Shown here: one piece after another, positions 35,326-43,542 of the stretch
Layout of the letters: each line of letters starts with the position of its first letter
Position numbering within the stretch: position 1 is the first letter of the stretch
Assembly: GCA_021850325.1 (NCBI GenBank)
Contig: JAJZMF010000022.1
Coordinates: 1-61,073 of the forward strand
Length of the DNA stretch: 61,073 bases
Source of the DNA: Actinomycetes bacterium
GTDB taxonomy: Bacteria > Actinomycetota > Acidimicrobiia > Acidimicrobiales > Palsa-688
Direction: 5' to 3'
The notes under the pieces: generated by a model
Seen by the model: the letters and a program-made list of their open reading frames with translations, nothing else
What the model was told of the DNA's origin: nothing
Databases searched by the model: none
Position numbers and translations under genes: made by a program

Positions 35326-36258
35326 TCAGGAGCCCACGCTGCACATACCCCATGCAGCGAACACGCTGAGCGGTACGGCACCGGTGCAGCCGCCCTTGGG
35401 GAACGAGGCGACGTAGGCCCACGTGCCGCCCGGAGGGCGCCGGAAGGCGACCTCGTCAGCGAACTGCGCCAACAGCTCGTGGCCGGCAGGGGTCCCCGGA
35501 GCCGCCTCGGCTGTGAGCGAGGGGAGGAACCGGGTGATGGCCCAGTCGTAGCCAGTGGCCGGCTGCACGGCGTAGAACACCGAGCCCGGGACGGTCGCCT
35601 GCACGTCGATGGCACTGAGGCCGGCCCCTCCGGGGTTGACGGCGACCCAGGCAGCGCGCAGCTCCGGCCCGAGGCCGGACGGCGTGGGCGCGTTGGTGGC
35701 GGGCGAGCTCTCCAGGGCGCTGGCAAGGCCCGGGCTGACCGCAGGAGAGTGGGCCGCCTCGGTGTACGGCTGGAGAGGGGCATTGCTCACGGGTGCCGCG
35801 CCGGGGGCTGTCGTGGCCGGGCGTGCCGACGCCGTGGAGCCGGTAGCGGTCGAGCCGGGTGCCCCGGCCGTAGTCGTGGTCACCGATCGGGCTGTCGCGG
35901 CGGAGGTGCCGGTCGGGCTCGTTCGTCGCGTTGTCGGGGAAGGTGCGTGCCCCGGGGGCCGGGTGGCGGCAGTCGTGCTGCGCAGGGCCCGGGCGGCGGC
36001 CCCGGTCAAGCGGACGCTGCCGCTCGGGCCGGGCAACGAGAGCACCACCAGGCCGGCCCCCACTGCGAGCATTGCCGCTCCGGCCAGGGCGAGGGACGTA
36101 CGGGGCCCGAGGTGCCGGCGCCCCGCCGGGGCCCCGCCAGAGGGCACGGCAGCGGTGCCGGCCGGCGGCGTGTCGTCGGTGCCGGGCCGGTGGCCGGGGG
36201 CCGGTCCCGGGGCTGGCTGCGCGGCGTGTCTGGGCCGGTACTGGGGCACGTAGCTCAT
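35326..36258 (-). CDS. Membrane-anchored hypothetical protein with Ser/Thr/Ala/Pro linker
   Basis: 310 residues from ATG 36258 (a GTG two codons earlier is also possible). A Pro-rich cytoplasmic N-terminus is followed by one helix (SLALAGAAMLAVGAGLVVLSL, about 55-75), a long Thr/Ala/Pro/Ser-rich linker (about 90-190) and a compact C-terminal domain (about 195-310) containing GLSAIDVQATVPGSVFYAVQ and two Cys near the end (GGC, GMC) that could form a disulfide. No family recognised; architecture is that of a wall-spanning anchored domain. Confidence 0.65.
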   Translation of the reverse strand: MSYVPQYRPRHAAQPAPGPAPGHRPGTDDTPPAGTAAVPSGGAPAGRRHLGPRTSLALAGAAMLAVGAGLVVLSLPGPSGSVRLTGAAARALRSTTAATRPPGHAPSPTTRRTSPTGTSAATARSVTTTTAGAPGSTATGSTASARPATTAPGAAPVSNAPLQPYTEAAHSPAVSPGLASALESSPATNAPTPSGLGPELRAAWVAVNPGGAGLSAIDVQATVPGSVFYAVQPATGYDWAITRFLPSLTAEAAPGTPAGHELLAQFADEVAFRRPPGGTWAYVASFPKGGCTGAVPLSVFAAWGMCSVGS

Positions 36259-36384
36259 TCTCACCGATGGAGCGCCTCCGGGCGCGGACCCTGCCCGGCG
36301 AGGTCGCCGACCCGGGGGTGACCGCAGGCCCGCGCTCTCACGGCGCCACCGGTACTAGGTTGACCGCTGGCCCGGTCTTCGGCC

Positions 36385-36424
36385 ACCGGGTGCACCGAGG
36401 ACGAACCGGGTGCACCGAGGACGA
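36385..36424 (+). repeat. Perfect 20-bp tandem duplication upstream of gnd
   Basis: The unit accgggtgcaccgaggacga occurs twice head to tail and ends 20 bp before the gnd start, next to its ribosome-binding site. It may be a replication-slippage duplication or a paired binding site. Confidence 0.8.
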
Positions 36425-36444
36425 ACTGCCAAGGAGGTTCCACC

Positions 36445-37464
36445 GTGCAGCTGGGGATGGTCGGGCTTGGGCGCATGGGCGCCAACATGGTGCGGCGGCT
36501 GATGCGCGCCGGGCACACCTGCGTCGTCTACGACGTCAACCAGGGTGCCGTGCGGGCACTGGAGCAGGAGGGCGCCACCGGGTCGGCGAGCCTGGAGGAC
36601 TTCGTCTCCAAGCTCGAGCTTCCTCGTGCCGCCTGGGTGATGGTGCCGGCGGGGTACACGGGTGAGACCGTCACCAACCTGGCCGGTCTGCTCTCGCCGG
36701 GGGACACCGTGATAGACGGGGGCAACTCCCACTACCACGACGACATCAGCCGGGCCGCCAAGTTGCGTGAGCGCGGGCTGCACTACGTGGACGTCGGAAC
36801 GAGCGGCGGCGTGTTCGGCCTGGAGCGGGGTTACTGCCTGATGATCGGGGGGGAACCGGGGCCCGTCGCCCGGCTCGAGCCGATCTTCGCCGCCATCGCC
36901 CCGGGAGCGGGAGCGGCTCCCCGTACGGACGGGCGCACCGGAGAGCTCGCCCCCTCCGAAAAGGGCTACCTCCACTGCGGTCCGGCAGGTGCCGGTCATT
37001 TCGTGAAGATGGTCCACAACGGCATCGAGTACGGGGTGATGGCTGCCTACGCCGAGGGGCTCGGGGTGCTGGCCAAGGCCAACATCGGCAAATCGGCAAA
37101 TGCCGCCTACGATGCCGAGAACACGCCTCTGGCCGACCCCGAGCACTACCAGTACGACTTCGACATCGCGGAGGTGACCGAGCTGTGGCGGCGTGGCAGC
37201 GTGGTCGCCTCCTGGCTCCTGGACCTCACGGCCCACGCCCTGCACCTCGACCCCGACCTGTCGACCTTCGAGGGACGGGTCTCCGACTCGGGAGAGGGGC
37301 GCTGGACCATTAAGGCGGCCATCGACGAGGCCGTGCCCGCCCACGTGCTCACCGCTGCGCTCTACGAGCGCTTCAGCAGCCGGGGTGAGGCCGAGTTCGC
37401 CGACAAGGTGCTCTCGGCGATGCGCAAGGAGTTCGGCGGCCACGCCGAGCAAGCCCACAGTTAG
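36445..37464 (+). CDS. gnd: 6-phosphogluconate dehydrogenase, decarboxylating (short form)
   Basis: Converts 6-phosphogluconate to ribulose-5-phosphate. 339 residues, the short NAD-type family rather than the roughly 470-residue NADP form. Rossmann GLGRMG at 7-12, substrate block [15 protein letters not shown] and catalytic [13 protein letters not shown] are present. GTG start with a strong AAGGAGG. It is followed by a DUF711 gene, 10 bp away. The sugar output could feed the pentose-phosphate pool used by the araBD operon downstream. Confidence 0.92.
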   Translation: MQLGMVGLGRMGANMVRRLMRAGHTCVVYDVNQGAVRALEQEGATGSASLEDFVSKLELPRAAWVMVPAGYTGETVTNLAGLLSPGDTVIDGGNSHYHDDISRAAKLRERGLHYVDVGTSGGVFGLERGYCLMIGGEPGPVARLEPIFAAIAPGAGAAPRTDGRTGELAPSEKGYLHCGPAGAGHFVKMVHNGIEYGVMAAYAEGLGVLAKANIGKSANAAYDAENTPLADPEHYQYDFDIAEVTELWRRGSVVASWLLDLTAHALHLDPDLSTFEGRVSDSGEGRWTIKAAIDEAVPAHVLTAALYERFSSRGEAEFADKVLSAMRKEFGGHAEQAHS

Positions 37465-37474
37465 GCCGGCCGGG

Positions 37475-38647
37475 GTGCCATCCCCCCTTCCCCCGGTGCG
37501 GGCCCTGACCCTCGGGCTGGCGGGAAGGCACCCACTGGACGCGGAGGCACTGGCGTGGGGCGCCGAGCTGCTGCGCTCGGCGTCCGGGGCGGTGGCCGGT
37601 GCGGGCTACGAGGTTCAGACCCTGAGGCTGTCCAGCCGGCCGCTTCTGGCCGACATGCCCGGGTGCTCCCAGGTCGAACTGGACGGTTACCTGGGCTGGC
37701 TCCAGGACGAGCTCGACCGCCTGGGTGTGGCGTTCATGTCGTTGGGCCCGGTGGGCGCGGTCCCGGCGCAACTGGCCCGGGTGCCCGAACTGGCAGCCAT
37801 GCTCGCCCCCCGCCCCGCTCTCAACTGGTCGGTCATGGTGGCGGAGGCCGGGGGCCGCCTGGACGTGGCCGCCGCCGAGCAGGCGGGTAGGGCCATGGCA
37901 CTGTTGGCAGGAGCCGACGAGGAGGGCCTCGGGAACTTCCGTTTCGCTGCCACGGCCTGTGTCCGCCCGGGCACCCCCTTCTTCCCGGCTGCCTACCACG
38001 ACGGCCCACCGGCGCTGAGCGTGGCGCTGCAGGGCGCAGGGGTGCTGGCCCTGGCGCTCGGGGGAGGGGCAAGCCTCGGGGAGGTGAGCGCCCGGGTGGC
38101 GCAACAGGTGGAGCAATCGGCGGCACCGGTGGTGGAGCTCTGCCGGGCCGTGTGCGGCGAGGCCGGTGCTGCGTTCGCCGGGGTGGACCTCTCCCCGGCA
38201 CCGGGGCCGGGCGCCAGCGTGGTGGCGGCACTGGAGGAGGCGGGCCTGGGCCCGTTCGGCGGCCCCGGCACCCTGGCCCTGTGCGCCGCCGTCACCTCGG
38301 GCCTGCAGTCGACCTCCCTGCCCACCTGCGGGTACTGCGGCCTGATGCTGCCGGTCATGGAGGACCCGGTACTGGCGGGACGCTGGGAGGAGGGCCGGGT
38401 CGGCCTGGACCAGCTGCTCACGTACTCGGCCGTCTGCGGGACGGGCCTGGACACGGTGCCCGTGCCGGGGGGCACCTCGCCCTCCGACCTGGCACGGGTG
38501 GTGGCGGACATGGCCAGCCTCGCCGTCCGGTACTCCAAGCCCCTGTCTGCTCGGCTCATGCCCGTACCGGGTGCGTCCCCCGGCCAGCTCAGCCGCTTCA
38601 GCTCGCCGTACCTCGTCAACACGGTGGTGAAGCCGGTCTCGGGCTGA
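37475..38647 (+). CDS. DUF711/UPF0210 family protein
   Basis: About 390 residues. The closing blocks are diagnostic of PF05167: AGVDLSPAPGPGASVVAALEE, a GYCGLMLPVMED segment with paired Cys, YSAVCGTGLDTVPVPGG and KPLSARLMPVPG...FSSPYLVNT. The family has no assigned biochemical role. The start is uncertain: GTG 37475 or GTG 37496 (MRALTLGLAG). It lies 10 bp after gnd, so is probably co-transcribed. Confidence 0.82.
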   Translation: MPSPLPPVRALTLGLAGRHPLDAEALAWGAELLRSASGAVAGAGYEVQTLRLSSRPLLADMPGCSQVELDGYLGWLQDELDRLGVAFMSLGPVGAVPAQLARVPELAAMLAPRPALNWSVMVAEAGGRLDVAAAEQAGRAMALLAGADEEGLGNFRFAATACVRPGTPFFPAAYHDGPPALSVALQGAGVLALALGGGASLGEVSARVAQQVEQSAAPVVELCRAVCGEAGAAFAGVDLSPAPGPGASVVAALEEAGLGPFGGPGTLALCAAVTSGLQSTSLPTCGYCGLMLPVMEDPVLAGRWEEGRVGLDQLLTYSAVCGTGLDTVPVPGGTSPSDLARVVADMASLAVRYSKPLSARLMPVPGASPGQLSRFSSPYLVNTVVKPVSG

Positions 38648-38774
38648 GCCCGGCGCGCCGGGCCTGCGAGCAGGCATCGGTGGCGGGAGGGCACCAGTGC
38701 CCGGGGCCGCGGGTGGCCAGGCCCGGCCCGGGCCGGCTTTTACGGCTGGCCGGCAGGAAGGGTATGGTCAGGCC

Positions 38775-39746
38775 ATGGAGTACACCAACCTCGGCCGGAC
38801 CGGCCTCTCCGTCAGCCGTCTTTGCCTGGGCACGATGAACTTTGGCCCTCTCACAGACGAACAGACCTCTTTTGCCATCATGGACCGCGCCCACGAGGTG
38901 GGCCTCAACTTCTTCGACACCGCCAATGTCTACGGTCGTGACATCGGCCGTGGCGCCACGGAGCAGATCGTCGGGCGCTGGTTCGCGCAGGGGGGCGGGC
39001 GCCGGGAGCGCACCGTCATAGCCACCAAGCTGTACGGGGCGATGGGAGATTGGCCGAACGAGGGCAGGCTCTCTGCGCTCAACATCAGGAGGGCCTGCGA
39101 TGCCTCCCTGCGGCGCATGCAGACCGACTACATCGACCTCTACCAGATGCACCACATCGACCGGACCACGCCCTGGGACGAGGTCTGGGAGGGCATGGAG
39201 GTGCTGCGCCAGCAGGGCAAGATCCTCTACGTGGGCTCGTCCAACTTCGGGGGCTGGCACATCGCGCAGGCCCAGGAGACGGCACGGGCGCGTCACTTCA
39301 TGGGCCTGGTGAGCGAGCAGTGCATCTACAACCTGCTCACCCGGGACGTCGAGCGCGAGGTCCTGCCCGCAGCTGCCAACTACGGCCTGGGCGTCATCCC
39401 GTGGTCGCCGCTCCACGGTGGCCTGCTCGGTGGCGTGGTGCGCAAGGAGCGCGAGGGCAAGCGCCGGCTGGAAGGCAGGGCGGCGGAGACGCTGCAGGCC
39501 AAGCGGGCCGAGATCGAGGCCTATGAGGCGCTCTGCGACGACCTGGGCGCCGAGCCGTCCGTCGTTGCCCTCTCCTGGCTCCTGAGCCGTCCCGAGGTCA
39601 CGGCGCCGATCATCGGGCCCCGCACGGCAGAGCAGCTCGAGGGAGCGTTGGCGGCCCTGGAGCTCCAGTTGGACGAAAGAGCCCAGGCCAGGCTGGAGGA
39701 GCTCTTCCCCGGGCACAAGACCTCCCCGGAGGACTTCGCCTGGTAG
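38775..39746 (+). CDS. Aldo/keto reductase
   Basis: NADPH-dependent TIM-barrel oxidoreductase, 323 residues. The catalytic tetrad is visible as Asp48 (FFDTA), Tyr53 (VYG), Lys85 (IATK) and His126 (YQMHH). Cofactor loops GSSNFGGW and IIGPRTAEQLEGAL fit the YajO/Tas-like branch. Start ATG 38775 is preceded by a weak AAGGG. Convergent with the LacI gene; substrate unknown. Confidence 0.9.
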   Translation: MEYTNLGRTGLSVSRLCLGTMNFGPLTDEQTSFAIMDRAHEVGLNFFDTANVYGRDIGRGATEQIVGRWFAQGGGRRERTVIATKLYGAMGDWPNEGRLSALNIRRACDASLRRMQTDYIDLYQMHHIDRTTPWDEVWEGMEVLRQQGKILYVGSSNFGGWHIAQAQETARARHFMGLVSEQCIYNLLTRDVEREVLPAAANYGLGVIPWSPLHGGLLGGVVRKEREGKRRLEGRAAETLQAKRAEIEAYEALCDDLGAEPSVVALSWLLSRPEVTAPIIGPRTAEQLEGALAALELQLDERAQARLEELFPGHKTSPEDFAW

Positions 39747-39750
39747 TGCC

Positions 39751-39778
39751 GGGGTGACCGGACCGGGGTGACCGGACC
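39751..39778. repeat. 14-bp tandem repeat after the aldo/keto reductase gene
   Basis: GGGGTGACCGGACC is repeated twice exactly, and a third copy starts (GGGG) before the following hairpin (ACCGGGGC/GCCCCGGT, 39776-39793). The hairpin is a probable terminator. Confidence 0.7.
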
Positions 39779-39810
39779 GGGGCGTGCCCCGGTGCTAGAC
39801 AGAGCAGCCA

Positions 39811-39890
39811 GTGGTTGGCCCGGGCCGGGCTGGGGGGGACGGCCCGGGGCCGGCCCACGCCGTCCCGGGCCGCCCCGGCCGGGCAACCAC
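39811..39890. terminator. Nested 80-nt inverted repeat between convergent genes
   Basis: The outer arms GTGGTTG/CAACCAC (7 bp) enclose further CCCGG-rich pairing and an inner perfect GGGACGGC/GCCGTCCC stem (39836-39843 with 39859-39866). It sits between the aldo/keto reductase and LacI stops. A bidirectional terminator is the simple reading; a small structured RNA is possible. Confidence 0.5.
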
Positions 39891-39907
39891 GGCGACCGTA
39901 CGGGCCC

Positions 39908-40999
39908 TCAGTCCCCGGCCCAGGGCCCGGCGGTCGTCGACTGGCGGACCACCAGGGTCGGCCCCAGCAGCTCGTGGCGGGCCCCGCCCCCCTGGCGCAG
40001 CTGTTCGAGCAGCACCCGGACCGCCGTCTCCCCCAGAGCTGCGAAGTCCTGGCGGACCGTGGTGAGGGGCGGGCAGAAGTAGGCGGCGTCGGGCGAGTCG
40101 TCGAAGCCCACCAGCGCGACGTCGTCCGGCACCCGCCGGCCGTGCTCGTGGAGCGCCAGCAGGGCCCCGAGCGCCATGGAGTCGTTGCCCACGAAGATGG
40201 CCCGGGCATCGGGCACCTGAGCCAGGACCTGGCCCGCCTCGTAGCCCGAGCGGGCGGTCCAGTCCCCGGCGATGGGGGGGTTGACCCTGGCCCCTGCGGC
40301 CCGCAGTGCCCTGCGCCAGCCCTCCGCCCGTCCTCGGGCGTCGAGCCAGTTCTGAGGCCCGGCAATGTGGAAGACGGTCCCCCGGTCCATCTCCAGCAGG
40401 TGCTCGGTGGCGAGCCTGGCTCCCAGCGCCTGGTCCACGGCCACCACCGACATGTCCCCCCGGGTGTCTCCCTCCACCACCACCACCGGCACGCCCGTGG
40501 CAAGCGACGACACGGCTTCCTGGGCGGACGTGTAGGGCGCGATCAGGGCCAGGGCGTCAACGGACTGGTGCGTCAGCCGCTCGATGGCCTTGCGTACCGA
40601 TCCCCGGTCGGTGCTGTGGACCGTGGCGACCGACACGAAGTACCCGTGCTTCTGTGCCGCTGCTTCTATGCCGAGCAGAGTTGACGCCGGCCCGTAGAAG
40701 CCGGTCCCCAGGGCCACGACGCCCAGGGTCCGGCTCTTGCCGCTGGCCAGCGCCCGCGCCGCAGGGTTGGGCCGGTAGGCGAGCTTGTCGATGGCCGCCA
40801 GCACCCGCGAGCGGGTGAGGTCGCTGACGCTGGGGTGGCCGTTGACCACGCGTGACACGGTCTGGGGCGAGACCCCGGCGAACAGGGCGACGTCGGCGAT
40901 CGACGCCGGCCTGTCGGTCGAGCCGGTCAGTGGTGCTGGGCTGTTAGCGCTCCCGGCCCGCCGGGTTGCCCGGCGGGCCCGGGGCTGGGGACCGGTCAT
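39908..40999 (-). CDS. LacI-family repressor of the araBD-type operon
   Basis: 363 residues. The HTH begins unusually late, near residue 33 (SIADVALFAGVSPQTVSRVVNG), after a Pro/Arg/Ala-rich leader; no better internal start exists. Hinge region YRPNPAARALASG and a periplasmic-binding-protein-like sensor domain follow (GNDSMALGAL, GFDDSPDAAYF). Divergent from araB. An operator-like 14-mer lies over the araB -10 region, and a second lies inside this gene's own 5' end, suggesting looping and autoregulation. Confidence 0.9.
   Translation of the reverse strand: MTGPQPRARRATRRAGSANSPAPLTGSTDRPASIADVALFAGVSPQTVSRVVNGHPSVSDLTRSRVLAAIDKLAYRPNPAARALASGKSRTLGVVALGTGFYGPASTLLGIEAAAQKHGYFVSVATVHSTDRGSVRKAIERLTHQSVDALALIAPYTSAQEAVSSLATGVPVVVVEGDTRGDMSVVAVDQALGARLATEHLLEMDRGTVFHIAGPQNWLDARGRAEGWRRALRAAGARVNPPIAGDWTARSGYEAGQVLAQVPDARAIFVGNDSMALGALLALHEHGRRVPDDVALVGFDDSPDAAYFCPPLTTVRQDFAALGETAVRVLLEQLRQGGGARHELLGPTLVVRQSTTAGPWAGD
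40942..40955 (+). promoter_or_regulatory. Second LacI-type operator-like site (O2), inside the repressor gene
   Basis: TGTTAGCGCT matches ten bases of the TGTTAGCGCTAACA-type LacI consensus, then diverges (CCCG). Its centre is 114 bp from the centre of O1, close to 11 helical turns. Confidence 0.4.
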
Positions 41000-41055
41000 G
41001 TCAACTGCGTCCTCTTCGCCGGGTTATGAGGGAAGAGTAGTGGCCGCAGCACCCG

Positions 41056-41070
41056 TGTGATCGCTAACAT
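41056..41070 (+). promoter_or_regulatory. LacI-type operator O1 overlapping the araB -10 box
   Basis: TGTGATCGCTAACA (41056-41069) is symmetrical at ten of 14 positions around a central CG, as in LacI-family operators. TAACAT (41065-41070) is a good -10 hexamer, and the araB GTG follows eight bases later (leaderless). Repressor bound here would block the promoter. Confidence 0.6.
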
Positions 41071-41078
41071 CGGCCACC

Positions 41079-42764
41079 GTGGGTCAGCCGGCGCTCGCCA
41101 TCGGGGCCGACTTCGGGACCGCTGGGGCAAGGGCTGTCCTGTTGGACCTGGGCTCGGGGGAGGAACTGGCGGTCAGCGAGATCCCCTACCGCCAGGGGGT
41201 CATCGACCGTACGCTACCCGAGGGGGGTGAGCCTCTGCCACCGGACTGGGCCTTGTTCGACCCCCTCGATTACGCAGACGTCCTGTGCCGGTTGGTCACC
41301 GGGGTGACAGCGGGCCTGCCTGCCAGCGCCGGGCACGTCATCGGGATCGGGGTGGACGCAACCTCGTGCAGTGTGGTCCCGGTTGCCGCGGGCGGGGAGC
41401 CGCTGTGCACCCTGCCGGCGTGGCGGGCACGCAGGCATGCCTGGCCCAAGCTCTGGAAGCACCACTCCGCCCAGTACGTGGCGGACCGTCTGACCGAGGT
41501 GGCCCGCGAGCGCGGTGAAGCGTTCCTCGGCCGCTACGGCGGCCGCATCTCCTCGGAGTGGTTCTTCCCCAAGCTCATCCAGATCTGGCTGGAGGACCGG
41601 GCGGTGTACGAGGCGACCAGCGAGCTGGTCGAGGTGACGGACTGGCTCGTCTGGTACCTGACGGGCGCCGAGGTCCGTTCCAGCGGCCCGGCGGCCTACA
41701 AGGCGATGTGGAGCCCCGAAGGGGGCCTGCCCGGCCGGGACTACTTCGAGCAGGCCTTCCCCGGCTTCGGTGACCCCGGTGCCAGGTTCGCCCGCCGGTT
41801 GGCGCCCCTGGGCACGCCGGCGGGCGAGCTGAGGGCGGACCTGGCCGAGCGCCTCGGCCTCCCGGGCGGGGTGGTGGTGGCGGTGGGGAACGTGGACTCC
41901 TTCGTGTCCTTCCCCGGGGCGGGGGCCTCGGGCCCGGGGACCTACGTCATGGTCGTGGGCACCTCGGTGTGCGACATGGTCGTCGCCGAGGAGATGCGGC
42001 CCGTCCCCGGCATAACCGGGGTGGCCAGGGACGGTATCCTGCCCGGGTACTTCGGCTACGAGGCCGGGCAGGCGGCGGTGGGTGACATGCTCGGTTGGTA
42101 CCTGGGCCTCCTGGGCGCGGGGCAGGGTGCCGCAGGGCCCGGCTTCGGAGAGCTCGAAACAGCGGCGGCGCAGCTGAGGCCGGGGGAAACGGGCCTGGTC
42201 GCCCTCGACTGGTGGAACGGCAACCGCAGCATCCTGGGGGACGACACGCTCTCTGCCGTGGTGGCCGGGCTCACCCTGCAGACCACCAGGGCCGACCTGT
42301 ACCGCTGCATGCTCGAGGCGGTGGCCTTCGGGAACCAGGCCGTCATCGACAGCTTCACGCGGGAAGGGGTGGCGGTGCCCGGGATCGTGGCCTGTGGGGG
42401 CATCGCCGAGAAGAGCCCCCTGCTCATGCAGATGATCGCCGATGTCAGCTCGTTGGCGGTGCGGGTGCCGGCTTCGTCCCATGTCCCGGCACGGGGTGCC
42501 GCGCTGTTCGGCGCCGTGGCGGCCGGTCCGGGCCGGGGCGGCTTCGCCGACATCTCCCAGGCCGCAGCCCTCCTGGCGCCACCGGTGGGCAGGGAGTACC
42601 GGCCCAGCCCGGGTGCCCACGCCGCCTACCGCCGCGTCTACGCCCTGTGGACGGCACTGCACGACCAGATGGGCCGGGGCCGGGCCGACCTGTTGCACGA
42701 GCTGAAGGACCTGCGCATGGGTGTGGTCGCCCAGCGCCTCGACCAAGCCAAGGAGGCCATGTGA
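41079..42764 (+). CDS. araB: Ribulokinase (AraB-type FGGY kinase)
   Basis: Phosphorylates L-ribulose (and often other pentuloses). 561 residues, the AraB length. The N-terminal ATPase motif ADFGTAGARAVL, the AraB-specific PPDWALFDPLDY and KLWKHHSAQ...RYGGRISSEWFFPK blocks, and the C-terminal ACGGIAEKSPLLMQM are all present. GTG start, probably leaderless. First gene of araB-araD-dehydrogenase under LacI control. No araA isomerase is nearby. Confidence 0.93.
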   Translation: MGQPALAIGADFGTAGARAVLLDLGSGEELAVSEIPYRQGVIDRTLPEGGEPLPPDWALFDPLDYADVLCRLVTGVTAGLPASAGHVIGIGVDATSCSVVPVAAGGEPLCTLPAWRARRHAWPKLWKHHSAQYVADRLTEVARERGEAFLGRYGGRISSEWFFPKLIQIWLEDRAVYEATSELVEVTDWLVWYLTGAEVRSSGPAAYKAMWSPEGGLPGRDYFEQAFPGFGDPGARFARRLAPLGTPAGELRADLAERLGLPGGVVVAVGNVDSFVSFPGAGASGPGTYVMVVGTSVCDMVVAEEMRPVPGITGVARDGILPGYFGYEAGQAAVGDMLGWYLGLLGAGQGAAGPGFGELETAAAQLRPGETGLVALDWWNGNRSILGDDTLSAVVAGLTLQTTRADLYRCMLEAVAFGNQAVIDSFTREGVAVPGIVACGGIAEKSPLLMQMIADVSSLAVRVPASSHVPARGAALFGAVAAGPGRGGFADISQAAALLAPPVGREYRPSPGAHAAYRRVYALWTALHDQMGRGRADLLHELKDLRMGVVAQRLDQAKEAM

Positions 42765-42837
42765 CAACCCTTAGCCAGTACGGCAACCGGCACCGCCCGG
42801 TCGAGCGGGCCCGGCGGGCCCGAGCGGAGGTGTAGCG

Positions 42838-43542
42838 GTGCTCCAACAGCTGCGGGAGGAGGTCCTGGAGGCCAACCTGGCCCTGGTCCGGCACGGCCTG
42901 GTCGTGCTCACCTGGGGCAATGTCTCGGGTCGGGACGCCGAGACGGGACTGGTGGTGATCAAGCCCTCCGGTCTGGCCTACGGGCGTATGAAGGCATCCG
43001 ACATGGTGGTCGTCTCGCCCAACGGCGAGGTGGTCGAGGGCGACCTGCGCCCCAGCACCGACACGCCCACCCACCTGGCGCTCTACGAGGGCATGCCGGG
43101 CATCGGGGGAGTGGTCCACACCCATTCGACCTGGGCCACCGCGTGGGCGCAGGCCCGCCGGGCCGTCCCCGTCCTGGGGACGACGCACGCCGACATGTGC
43201 CCCGGCCCGGTAGGTGTGACCCGCCACCTGTCGGGCGCCGAGGTGGCCGGCGGCTACGAGGCGGCCACGGGCAGGGTCGTCCTGGAGGAGGTCGGCGGGA
43301 GGTCTCCGGGTGAGGTGCCGGCGGTACTGGTGGCCGGCCACGGTCCCTTCTGCTGGGCGTCCAGCGCACAGGCGGCCGTGGAGGTGGCGGTCACCCTGGA
43401 GCAGGTGGCAAAGATGGCGTGGTTGACTGTCGGACTGGGACCGAGTACCGAGGAGGTGGCCTTGCCGGCCTATCTGGTGGAGCAGCATTTCAACCGCAAG
43501 CACGGCCCGGGTGCCTATTACGGCCAGGAGGGCCACCGGTGA
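42838..43542 (+). CDS. araD: L-ribulose-5-phosphate 4-epimerase (AraD-type)
   Basis: Class II aldolase-fold zinc enzyme making D-xylulose-5-phosphate. 234 residues. Zinc ligands fall in VVHTHSTWA and a later GHGPFCWA; TWGNVSGRD and KPSGLAYGRM are the phosphate-binding blocks. GTG start behind GGAGGTG. It follows araB after 73 bp and overlaps the dehydrogenase (GTGA). Confidence 0.93.
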   Translation: MLQQLREEVLEANLALVRHGLVVLTWGNVSGRDAETGLVVIKPSGLAYGRMKASDMVVVSPNGEVVEGDLRPSTDTPTHLALYEGMPGIGGVVHTHSTWATAWAQARRAVPVLGTTHADMCPGPVGVTRHLSGAEVAGGYEAATGRVVLEEVGGRSPGEVPAVLVAGHGPFCWASSAQAAVEVAVTLEQVAKMAWLTVGLGPSTEEVALPAYLVEQHFNRKHGPGAYYGQEGHR

